In this document: positions 23,774 to 33,517 of the stretch, one piece after another
Numbering within the stretch: position 1 is the stretch's first letter
How the letters are laid out: every line of letters begins with the position of its first letter
From: Hyperoplus lanceolatus
Taxonomy: Eukaryota; Chordata; Actinopteri; Uranoscopiformes; Ammodytidae
Assembly: GCA_026929865.2 (NCBI GenBank)
Contig: CM049403.1
Location: 33,555,001 to 33,619,000 of the forward strand
DNA length: 64,000 bases
Reading direction: 5' to 3'
Notes under the pieces: model-generated
What the model was told of the DNA's origin: nothing
Seen by the model: only the letters and a program-made list of their open reading frames with translations
Database searches by the model: none
Made by a program: the position numbers and the translations under genes

Positions 23774-24550
23774 AGCTGCAGTTGAGAGTTTCAGCCGTTG
23801 GGATCCCAACGGCTGTTTTCCCAACGCTCTACCTGCTGTAGCTCCTCCCTCCGAACGACAGCTATGCACGTTCATGTTGCTTGTCGCTGTTTTGAAAAAA
23901 AATTCGCCAGGGGGGCTGAAAAGTCACTAAATATAGCGACAAAATCGCTATGAGTACACTGAGCACAGGACGAGGGATATAGGGCCAGCGGACGTCCTGC
24001 TGCTAGCGGCAGGCAGCCTAGGGGCAGGGGAAGGGGACGAGGTCGCGGTCGGAGAGGTCTTGACGTGATAGGGCAAGAAGACATGGCCGGTGTACTTTTT
24101 TTCGAGCTCTCTCCGTCTCCCTTTTAGCAGTTAACTTTTCAACATTCGTCTTTCCTCGTTTTTTTGCTGTCTTAGCGGTGTTAGTTGTTGGTATCCGGGG
24201 AATGGTAAATTGAGGGTTCGTTTGTGAAGACATTGCTACTCGCTGTCCGCCGTAGTAGCCTAGTACCAAACAGTAGGCTAGTGTCAGACTGCTAGGGTCG
24301 TGAACGCTCACGCAACTGACGCATCAACGTCGTTGCCAAGGTCCCACAGCCAATAAGAACGGAGAATCTGACCTCGCTCTGATAGTTCAAAATTAACATG
24401 AGCGGTGGCAATTTTGGGGGGCAGCACACAGAGGCAGGGGGGAGCAAAGTGATAAAAAAATATTTTCAGACCACTTCACCTACATATAGCTGAATGGCTA
24501 TTATGACAGTTTTGCCAAATATTACAGTGAAAAAACTATCAACTGCAGCT
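23774..24550. mobile_element. piggyBac-type element (AGCTGCAGTTGAGAG ends)
   Basis: It is flanked by TTAA on both sides (23770-23773 and 24551-24554). The ends AGCTGCAGTTGAGAGTTT and ACTATCAACTGCAGCT are inverted. The homologous spacer at 54330 reads ATTGGTTTAAAGAGCAAATT with one TTAA and no insert. A minus-strand frame inside starts with a basic stretch (KTNVEKLTAKRETERARKK), which may be the start of a transposon protein, but nothing follows it. Confidence 0.85.
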
Positions 24551-26368
24551 TTAAGGAGCAAATTCATGTTATCCCAACATTTTTAATGGAGGCTTCGAGG
24601 CAATATACATTTTGTTCAATAGAATCTGCGTTGAATTGGCCAAACTTTACTGCCTGCTGTGCTCCGATCAGTGCGTCTGCACGCTAAGTTTCTCCCAGCT
24701 TTTTAACCTTATTTATTGAAGTGATCTTTTCCACAAGTCTTTCTTTCCTGCAAGATTTCAAATTAATCAGCAATTATTTATAGGTGATATCTACATTTCT
24801 TTCTGGATTTAGATCCAGTGCTGGTAAAGAACACTACCGCTGTGGCAGGCTTTCCAGAAACTCCTCTATTTCTCTACACCTTGGGTTCCGGTTCCTCTCT
24901 TTAATCTTCTCCAGAGCACAGATGCTTATGCTACGAAAAGCTGTTTGCTGCGGTATCTCTGCCGCCTTCATGTGATATTCTATTGACCTGTCTATATCCT
25001 GTCGAGTGATGTATAAATAATGTGCATACTTGCTGAAAAGCATCTGTGTATCTGCGCGTTCCAGATCCATTCCCAGCAGTTCCTGGTACATCTGCTCAGC
25101 TTTTGCTGTGCCCTGATCTTTCTTTGCGTAGATATTTGCGAGATCTATTTTCTTCACAAGGGAAGAATCAGGGTAAAGAGAGATCACCTCCTCATGGAGA
25201 CGGATTGCTCTTTCTATGGTGGTTTGCGTTGCACGACTGGCCTTGAAAGTAACGATCCATTTGTAGAGAAGTGCAGCACATCTCTTCAGATAACGCTCAT
25301 CTGGATGTTTTACCACAGCCTCCTCTGCCAAAGCAACGGCCTCATCAACAGATACATAGTTTCTATAAACCCATATTAATGCATTCATACCACTGTAGCA
25401 ACTGACAGGATTTCTCAAAATCTTTCTGCCTAACTCACGTACTTCATCTTCATCAGGTCTCTCTCCTTTCTTTGCACGTTGCTCAAGGTAGTGAACAGTG
25501 AGGTACAAGTTCTCTGGATCCTGTTCTTTGGCGATCTTCATTTTCTCCAGGATTTCATCCTCGAGCTCTCCGAGTCTGCGGTTTAAATCTTTTATTAACA
25601 ATAAGACATAGCTGGAGTTCCACTCCACCATCTCCGGCTGCATCCCGATGGCTTTCTCAAAGTAATCTACAGCCAGCAGCTGTTTGTCTCTGCTGAACTT
25701 CATCAGGCTCCAGGCTTTCTCAGCGTAGGTCTCTGCATGGAGCTTGTGCTGGGGTGGAGATGGGTATTTCTGCATCAGGGCGTCGACCTTTGACAGGTAA
25801 TCCTGACTCTTTCCTTGGTCTCCCAGGAGATGGTGCAGCCAGGCCAGGTTCCCATAGTTCACCACTAACCACGGACCTTCATCTGCTTCTCTGATGTTGC
25901 AGAAAGCCTCTGCAGCCTTGGTGAAGAAGCTCTGGGCGTCTTCGGCGAAGCCCAGCTTGTACTGGATGTACCCCCTCAGGTTGTAGATGTGACCCAGCCA
26001 GCGGTTTCCCTCCTCTGTCCCGATGTCCACCAGCTTGTCCCTGACACGGAAGAGTTTGGACGGTCCTTCGTCCAGATCCCAGGTGAAGTGTCACTGCAGG
26101 GCCTCCAGTTTGGACTCCAGTGTTGATTGACTCTGAGCAGCACTGATGGAGAATGAAAACGTGTAAATATTTAAACACATGTTCAGTAGTTCAGTACATT
26201 ATGATCTGGACTGTGTTTGAATGAGCATTGTTTTTTTATTGTGGAAGAACAGAGGGAGAGAGAAATGGATCAGACCAGTGAATTTAAGTAAATGTTAACC
26301 CCAGGGCCAACTGAAAGCCCAGGGCCAAGGCCAGGTTACCGGCTACCAACCCAACCCTAAGCATTAAC

Positions 26369-28823
26369 CAGTGGCGTTTTCTCCCGGAAGCCAAGGGAAG
26401 CCAGGCTTCCCTGTTTTTTAGGCTGTAGTTGTCATCCAATAAAAACATTTATATTAACAGTTTCGGTAATGCTTTGGTGCTGTGTTGCTGTCATTTCTTC
26501 CCCATTTTTCTCCTCTCATTGTGCATTTCACAATGCGCGAAACAGCGCCCCTATACAGTTAGATTCTGAAGACGCGGCGAAACACGACACTGCACACTGT
26601 GTGTCCGCGAGGAAGCCAGCCCGAGCTGGCATCCCTTTGTGAAAAAAAGAAAAAGAATTGACCAATCAGGTGAGGCTATTGTCTTGCCACTGCCCTCCTG
26701 TGATTGGTCAGGAGGGTGTCATGAGGGTGCCAAGGGAAGCCACTCGGCCCTTGGCTTCACACCAATCAAATCAAAGCATCATTATCAACGTCACTGAAAT
26801 TTAACAACAATAACAATAGCGGGAGATTAGCATGTTTGCATTGTTATCATATTAGCAAGAACAGTTATGGAGGGTGGAGATTTTGAGTATTTAGTAAAAC
26901 ATTATTTTACCAAACTGCCAATAGACCCCTTATCTGTTTATCAACACGGCGGATGCGCGCGCTGCATAGCTGTAGAAAGAAAAATTGTTTGGCTGGTTTT
27001 CATGGTTACCCGTTTGGTTATATTGCAGTTGCGGTGTTTCTTTATAGGTCCATGGTGCTAAATAGCGATGTTGTCAGCTTACTAAAAACAGTTTATCAGC
27101 GAGTGATAACATTGGTTATGCGGAAACATTAACACTATTGAACAGGAAACGTCTTAATGACCCATACGCGTTGCCGGCAGTTGAGTAGATAAATGATGAG
27201 AAGAAATGGCCCCGACGACTTCAGTGGCCGGACTGCTGTTGGAGAGTGACAGTAACGACCGGCAGACAGATAGACAGAGAGAGACAGAGATGCCTTTATT
27301 TCATAATTTAGCTTTTTGATTTAAAAGTGATCATAACTAGCCGTGACCATCTGTTTTTAGACTGACTCCTGCTTTCGGGGCCGTTGGGCTCACGAGCCGA
27401 CCAGCTTATCAGACCAGCTGAGACGGAGATGAAAAGGAAAGTGAAACTTATGGTGGAGCAGTTAAATAGTTAAATGAATAAATATTATAACCAAACACAA
27501 TAATGTGTTGTGTTATCTGCTTTAGTAGCCTACAGTAGGCTAGCACATGTCGACCCCACTCGGTTTTCGTTTATTGATTTTTCCTAAATGGTATGATTTA
27601 GCCTACTTACCGGCTACACGTGCAAACCCCTACTGCCTAGTCAAACCATAGAGTCAAACACAAGGGAAGAGGACGGAGATGTATAACGTCTGGGTCATTA
27701 TAAATAAGCCTCCATTGCTTTCCATTGCTATAGCCTCGTCTCCGGTCACTGTCCTTATTGTAAACATTTCACAACTCATTTATGTAATTATACAGCGGTG
27801 CATTTGGGCATTTACTAGCTTTATCACCATTCAAACTAAAAATAAACGGTTTGTGCATCCAACAGCGCAACAAGACATGATTGTGGCTCGTGTCGCTCTT
27901 GTCTCTTTCTGCGGCTGACATGCGCAGTTGAGCGGGGAGTGACGCTGTGTGACGTAGACTGATAAGGGGTCTATTGAGGAGCCATTAAAAATCAAATCTG
28001 ACGGCAGGCCAATGCGTGTGGAGAGAAAGAAAGTTTATCGCACTTTCAGGGAGGAGAACTATGTCCGCACAGAGTGGCTAGCTGGTAGCGGCAATCTTCA
28101 GCTATAATGGCCTTCCTCTACAAATAGTGAGTAAAATACACACCTTCTACCGGCGCGGGTTAACTGTTCCCTTAACTGTCCGTGTAGCTATGTGTGTTAT
28201 GTTTTGTGTTATTTTATTGCTGAATGTGCCTTGATTGCCTGGATTAAGTTGCATTGGTATCCACTGAAGTTGTTCTGGGTTGTCTTAAGTAATGTTGTAT
28301 AATGAACCTTTGGCCTAGTTCTTAAACGAAAAGGATGTATAGAAAGTATGTGTGTATGTCAAGCACATACAACTGATTGTGTGAGTCGTGTCTCACGTGA
28401 AAGCGAAACTTAAAATAGCCTAAAACGTCCCCAAATTATATTGTGAATGAATTCGAATCTGTATTGGGCATTAGGCGGCTAGTTGTGCATTCCGGTCGGG
28501 GTGGGGGGTGCATTTATAATAAAAGGTATAATTTAATAAAACGATTAGGAGGTGAGAGAGAGAGAGAGAGAGAGAGAAGGTGTGTGAGAGAGCGAAAGTG
28601 TGTGAGAGAGAGAGAGAGAACGAGCGAGCGGTGTCGGACAGATTACAGGCGTGTGTAAATCCTGGTAAAGTGACCAGGCGCTATAATAGCTCTTGTAGTT
28701 ACATTAAATACAAGCTGCGACGTAGCCTACCCTTTTCTGTCCCCCACCTTCCAATAAACATGTAGATTAAATGTGTTGTCTCACTTGGCTTCCTCAAAAA
28801 AAAAACCCCACGCCACGCCACTG
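26369..28823 (+). mobile_element. hAT transposon with a transposase exon fragment
   Basis: The ends CAGTGGCG and CGCCACTG are flanked by an exact 8-bp duplication, GCATTAAC (26361-26368 and 28824-28831), the hallmark of hAT elements. A coding fragment starts MEGGDFEYLVKHYFTKLP at 26866, is split by a nested element, and resumes PLKIKSDGRPMRVERKKVYR, FREENYVRTEWLAGSGNLQL from 27977. This resembles the N-terminal TTF-type zinc-finger region of ZMYM-like hAT transposases. No DDE or dimerisation domain remains, so the element is non-autonomous. It lies in the copy 3 intron. Confidence 0.88.
26923..27972. mobile_element. Nested TIR element, possibly ISL2EU
   Basis: The ends AGACCCCTTATC and GATAAGGGGTCT are exact inverted repeats flanked by AT, and they interrupt the hAT transposase exon. 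Removing the 1,050 bp plus one AT restores the reading CCA ATT GAG. A decayed internal phrase reads NRKRLNDPYALPAVE, stop, INDEKKWPRRLQWPD. The 2-bp AT duplication and this peptide recall ISL2EU elements, but the family call is from memory and tentative. Confidence 0.65.
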
Positions 28824-28861
28824 GCATTAACTAACCATTTTATGCTTTAGTTAATGCTTAA

Positions 28862-29337
28862 AGGTGAAGTAAGCGGTTTATTTATGTTAATATAAGTGTT
28901 AAATCGCTCTTTATTCATACAGTAATCACTTACATAATGTGCGCGTTTCATAAAGCCGATCTCTCAGTCAACTGCTCTGCATGTAATCGGCAAATAAACT
29001 TTTCGTCGGATCCCGAAATTGATATCCAATCACAAGAGAGAACGCTACAAACCGACACTCGTCTCACTCATGGTCTCACTGCCGGTGCATGCCAGAGGAC
29101 AGATGGGTGAATGTTTATGCGCCTACAATGGCGGAGCAGGTAAAAATCCTTCCCAATGTCTGTTTTGATGGTTTTTATCATGTTTTATCACACTTATGGA
29201 TCTGAGATGATGCTAGATAACTCGCTGTTTGAAGACCGCAGTGCATTAATGTGGTGACGTAGGGACGAGCAAGGGGACTGCTAACTGCAGTAACTGACAG
29301 GAAGTTAGCTAAAAGAACCATTCCGCTTACAGCACCT
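28862..29337. mobile_element. piggyBac-type MITE (AGGTGAAGTAAGCGG ends)
   Basis: It is flanked by TTAA at 28858-28861 and 29338-29341. Ends AGGTGAAGTAAGCGG and CCGCTTACAGCACCT are inverted. It shares the CTAACTGCAGTAACTGACAG region and other blocks with 8880-9228. It lies inside another repeat whose right end (GTAAAGTGTTACC) is at about 29528. Confidence 0.8.
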
Positions 29338-29341
29338 TTAA

Positions 29342-29529
29342 TTAAGCATTAGTTAGCTATGCATAGATAATGTTTTACCAATAATTAACTAACTGTAAAT
29401 AACTAAGCATTAACAGTTAGTAAATGCTTAATCATTAATTACGCATTACCTAACTGTTTATAACATTACCTAACTGTTTATAGCATTTACTAACTGTTCA
29501 TTAATGTACCCTTATCGTAAAGTGTTACC
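29342..29529. mobile_element. Right end of a GGTAACACTTTAC-type element
   Basis: TAACTGTTTATA-like repeats end in CTTATCGTAAAGTGTTACC, the same terminus as the MITE at 12136-12255. The left terminus is not identifiable. Its body (about 26290-26368 and 28832-28857) hosts the hAT and MITE insertions. Confidence 0.55.
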
Positions 29530-29693
29530 ATAAGTCATAATATAAACAATGATACAACAACTCCTCTCTGAACCCATATAGATATGACATGCAGACACAG
29601 CGGCTCACCTCATAATCAGGCAGTTTCCTCGGTAGTTATCTCCGTTATCAGCTACGTCCAGTCGATGCTTTCCGGTTAGAGATGTGGTCATGG

Positions 29694-29700
29694 TTTTATA
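29694..29700 (-). promoter_or_regulatory. TATA box, copy 3
   Basis: The minus strand reads TATAAAA about 80 bp upstream of the ATG, a better match to consensus than the TATTTAAA of the other copies. A GT microsatellite starts 13 bp further upstream. Confidence 0.55.
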
Positions 29701-29711
29701 TGGGCTTGAGG

Positions 29712-29712
<1 letters not shown>

Positions 29713-29782
<70 letters not shown>
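29713..29782. repeat. (GT)n microsatellite abutting the copy 3 promoter
   Basis: A GT run of about 70 bp immediately upstream of the TATA box of copy 3. Confidence 0.95.
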
Positions 29783-29785
<3 letters not shown>

Positions 29786-30077
29786 TGGTAAGGCCCAATC
29801 TGAGTGGTTTTCTATAAGAAAAGGCTTTGGAAAGGAGAGGCGAACTACCGCAAACAGTTCGCTGCAAATCGGCCGAGTCCAGGAAGTGAAAAAAGCAAAA
29901 ATGTGAACGCCGTCCGATAAAAGGACTTTCAGATAGACTTGTTCTCGGTAATAGAAACCTTCACATATCTGAAACTTAGAAATACATGCAAACACATATG
30001 CAAAAACATATGCAAAAAACGTATGCAAAAAGGTTTGCATCCTTCAAAACACACCTCAAACAGTGGATAAAAGAAAA

Positions 30078-30749
30078 CCAACCATGCGTTCCGAAACTCA
30101 TACTCTTTCTTTTTTTTATTCTACATACTACATCCGACGATAAAAATAATCTAGTTAGGATGCAGTAGGCATACTATCGGGACTAGGGGTGTGCACGTGT
30201 ACACGTGTACACGTGTAACCGTTTAGTAAATCATAACCGTTTAGGAAAAATCAATAAACGAAAACCGTTTTTTTTTTTTTTTTTTTTTAATTTCAAAGTT
30301 TTTAAATATGTTCTGGAGACACGCGTTTATTGATTTTACATCACTAATAAACTACTTGGGGAGGATAAAAGCTAGTCTGCCGAGAATCTGTCTGTCCCTC
30401 GGTGTGTGTGTGAGTGAGTGTGTGTATCGGCGCACACACACACACGGGAAGTCGCCGTGCTGGGGCTCAACTGACAGCCACGGAAGAGTGATGAAAGATA
30501 ACCTAAAGATTAAAGTTACTCGGTTGACGTGAACTACGCTCGTAAGTAGCCCGAATTTTATAACACCTGTTCAACATGCATTTTACGTGGACATGTAGAA
30601 AGCGATAGGCTATATTAATCAGGAAATGAATGAAGCGCGATTATGACGGCGAATGTGTGTGTGTGTGTGTGTGTGTACCATGGACCTATTATAAGAGGTG
30701 TGTAAACGAGCGTAGTTCATGTCAATTGTGTGTTTACAGGCGAACGAAC

Positions 30750-30781
<32 letters not shown>

Positions 30782-31475
30782 CGCGCGCCTACAAGACGGC
30801 GGGGGCACGAGGACAATGACGTCACGGTTAACCGTGTACACGAAAAAAAAATTGTCGTGTACACGGTTAGACATTTTTGTAAACGTTCACACCCCTAATC
30901 GGGACGTACTTCTACTTATTTATTTCATCATAACATTGCGCCTTGATCTTGTCTCTTGCTTTTATATCTGTCGCATCCCTGTTTGTTTTCATACAGAGGC
31001 TCCGTTGATGTGACGTCACTTCAGGGGCCTGTTGCATAAAACTAAAGCTGGGAACACACCGCACTGGCCGCGCGGCGAGATTACATACAAAGTCAATATA
31101 CTAGCGCGTGGCCGCGCGTCCACCCAAGAATCGGCGGCGGGCGCTTGCGCGGCGCGTGGCCGCGCCTCTATATGCGGTGAACGCAGAAGATGAAAATGTT
31201 CATCTTTTTCTGCGGCGCCACTAAGCGCTGCGCCGCCTCAGCCAATCAGCGTTGAGATTGCCCGGTGGTCTGCAAGACGAGGTGGGCGTGTGGAGTGAGG
31301 ACATCGGGCTTCCAGAATCACCCAAATAGCATGCTGTTTTCAACACTAAAAATGCTCAGCCTAATGTAGTACACATCCGGGTATTTCTAACCATCCTAAA
31401 TCTGGCCACAAGAATCGGGACATCCTAAATCTACCATACTAAATAGTAGATAGTAGGGGGATTGGAACACAGGGA
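30078..31475. mobile_element. GGYTGCGTTCCGAATCGC-type transposon, copy B
   Basis: The left end GCGTTCCGAAACTCATACTC and following blocks match, in reverse complement, the right end of copy A at 5370-5560. The right part (31340-31470, CCGGGTATTTCTAACCATCC) matches the left end of copy A at 1612-1690. A nested hAT element accounts for 714 bp. Confidence 0.7.
30184..30897. mobile_element. hAT element nested in copy B
   Basis: Ends TAGGGGTGTG and CACACCCCTA are flanked by exact 8-bp duplicates ATCGGGAC (30176-30183 and 30898-30905). The uninterrupted site exists in copy A (around 5455, reverse complement, ATTGGGAC). Internal GT runs are present. No transposase is visible. Confidence 0.9.
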
Positions 31476-31479
31476 AAGT

Positions 31480-31690
31480 CTGTGACCACCTTTAACCATT
31501 AACCTCTATTATTGTCTTGTGTCACTTGTGCCTTTGTATTTTATTTGTAATTTGTCTATCTCTGTTACCTGGAACAACAGATGGAAACTAGCACTTCTGC
31601 TGTATCTGGCATTTTTTAAAGCTGTAATTGTTACAGCTGTTCATTAATATGCACTGTCCCTAACAAATAAATAAATATAAATAATGATAA
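31480..31690 (+). mobile_element. LINE-like 3' tail
   Basis: The phrase CTGTTCATTAATATGCACTG followed by TCCCTAACAAATAAATAAAT resembles 3' tails of fish LINEs that end in repeated AAATA. No coding part is present. Confidence 0.45.
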
Positions 31691-32084
31691 TAATATTTGA
31701 ACCAACATTTATGGCACATTTTTATGGCTGTATATTGTCCCATTGATTTAGCAACTGTCCAGATTTCAAATTTGTTATTTTCTGAGTAACCCTTTGAGAT
31801 AAAAAACATGAGGCAAAATTACATAATATTAAGCTCCTATTATATTTGATGCATGGCCACAGTTCACTGCAGTTTGATATAAGTGCTATTGTTTATAAGT
31901 GATGTGTTTGTTATGCTGTTAAAATATTTCTAATATAAATGTATTATTTGTTGAGCCATATAACTGTTAAAAGATAATCTAAGACAATTATTATTATTAT
32001 TTCAAACTTATTAATAAAATGAATTAAAAAACTTACATTCAACAACAGATTGATCATGAACAAAAAAAGTAAATGTTGATCTTC
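31691..32084. other. Gene-free AT-rich DNA
   Basis: No coding frame, terminal repeat or RNA gene is seen. This is AT-rich DNA between the retroposon tail and the copy 4 spacer module. Confidence 0.4.
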
Positions 32085-33517
32085 TTAATCATTTCAGATG
32101 CTATTTTACATTTAATGCAAGAAAGAGACTTGCCTTACAACTTAAACTTTGAATAGTTGACTATGCTCTGGATACTACATGCCAGTTTCACCAGTACATT
32201 ACCAAATATAATGTTGCCGTTATCTTTAAATAGTTGTAGTTTGTTTGACGCACATCAGGTCAACATGAACAGTCCTGCAAATCCACAAAAACAAAACATT
32301 TACAGAAAGATTTATTTGTGCACATAATGAATCTTTAATACTATTAGTATTGTTTACAGCCCCAGCTTGACAAACTTGCTGCGCAAAGTCAGTTACGTTT
32401 GTTGATTATATTCAGGTGACATCAAATTACATGTTTACATGGACTTTATATAAAATAACAACTGATCAAAATATAAACTTTAATTAAAATCGATGAAGAG
32501 ATGCCAAAGCCCATTGCCCTGAGCAGTTAAGGGGTTTAATGCCTTGCTCAGGGAGGTGAACTGGCAGCTCTTCAGCTACCACACCCCAAAGTGACTATTC
32601 CCAAAGTCCTCAAAGAATAAGTTCCCTTTATTATTCACTACTCCAGAGTTTACACTAAAACTCATTTCATAGTCTAGTATCATAAACTCTAAAAATCGAT
32701 GCAGCGCTAAGTAAAAGAAATAAACCCAACAGGAATATAGTAAATACATAAATATAATTTTTATACGGAAGCTATGAAAATGAATGAAATTACCCTAAGG
32801 CACATTCCCTAAAGCCAACATCCCCACAGACTAAGGAACCCTTTATTTTCCTTACAAAGACACTAAACTAATTTCATAGAGTATTATCTTCTCATATGAC
32901 TTCAAATATACAGATATAAGGAAAGAAAATAAACTCAACATGAATATAATAAACACAGTGGTTATAAGTATGTTATGAAAAATAACAACTGATCAAAGTC
33001 TAAGCTTTGGCAGAGGAGATTAAACTTGATGGTTTCACCCAACGTTCCCTCTAAAGCCAACTGTCAAGACGACTACCTGTTTGATGAAGTCTCAAATTTG
33101 TGTCTTTTTCAGTGTTTTAAATAGTTATCTGACTGCGGCTTAAATGTACTATGCTTCCACTACTGTGCTTGTCAAATGGTCAAACAGCACCATAAACCCC
33201 CACTAGAGGCCACTCTTGCATCGTTTATCTCCAAGGTCTCTCTGCATTATTTCAGCAATAGGTGACTGACATTGGGAGGATTCACTTGCTGGAATAAAAG
33301 CTACTCCAAGTATCTGTATCAAATAGGGCCAAACTATACTATCACAATCACTGCATCTCCGCTGTTAAGTTTCTCACTTCCTTTTTCACCTGTAGTTAAT
33401 GAAGTGATCTTTTCCTAAAGTCTTTCCTGTAAGTTTTCAAAATAAGTATGTACAGATAGTTTTGTAGGTGATACTTTTATTTCTTTCTGGATTTAAATCC
33501 AGTGCTGGTAAAGAACA
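32085..33517. other. IFIT spacer module downstream of copy 4
   Basis: Gene-free, homologous to the spacers below copies 2, 5, 6 and 7. The block with CTGTGCTTGTCAAATGGTC and CCCCACTAGAGG lies at 33167-33262, about 250-350 bp beyond the stop codon, and may be 3' UTR. This spacer is the empty-site reference for the insert at 7393. Confidence 0.65.

Larger units (their letters stand above)
24834..29613 (-). pseudogene. ifit: IFIT copy 3, nonsense codon near the start
   Basis: Exon 1 coding is 29613-29609 (ATGAG, donor GTGAGC). Exon 2 runs 26142-24834 (acceptor CTCCATCAG). Codon 19, the Cys of the CHFTW signature in all other copies, is TGA (26093-26091). Downstream the frame stays open for about 400 codons with all TPR-like segments, ending EFLESLPQR. 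The lack of further damage suggests a recent or polymorphic stop, or maintenance by gene conversion. Its leader and promoter differ from the other copies: TATATAAAA-type TATA and a GT microsatellite. The 3.5-kb intron holds a nested hAT and a MITE. No in-frame ATG follows soon enough to restore the N-terminus. Confidence 0.85.

Noticed and set aside
24834-26030. Copy 3 translated from a downstream start as a functional 398-aa protein
   Set aside because: The apparent start is a GTG codon, not an ATG. The next true ATG would remove most of the N-terminal TPR region, so a pseudogene is the simpler reading.
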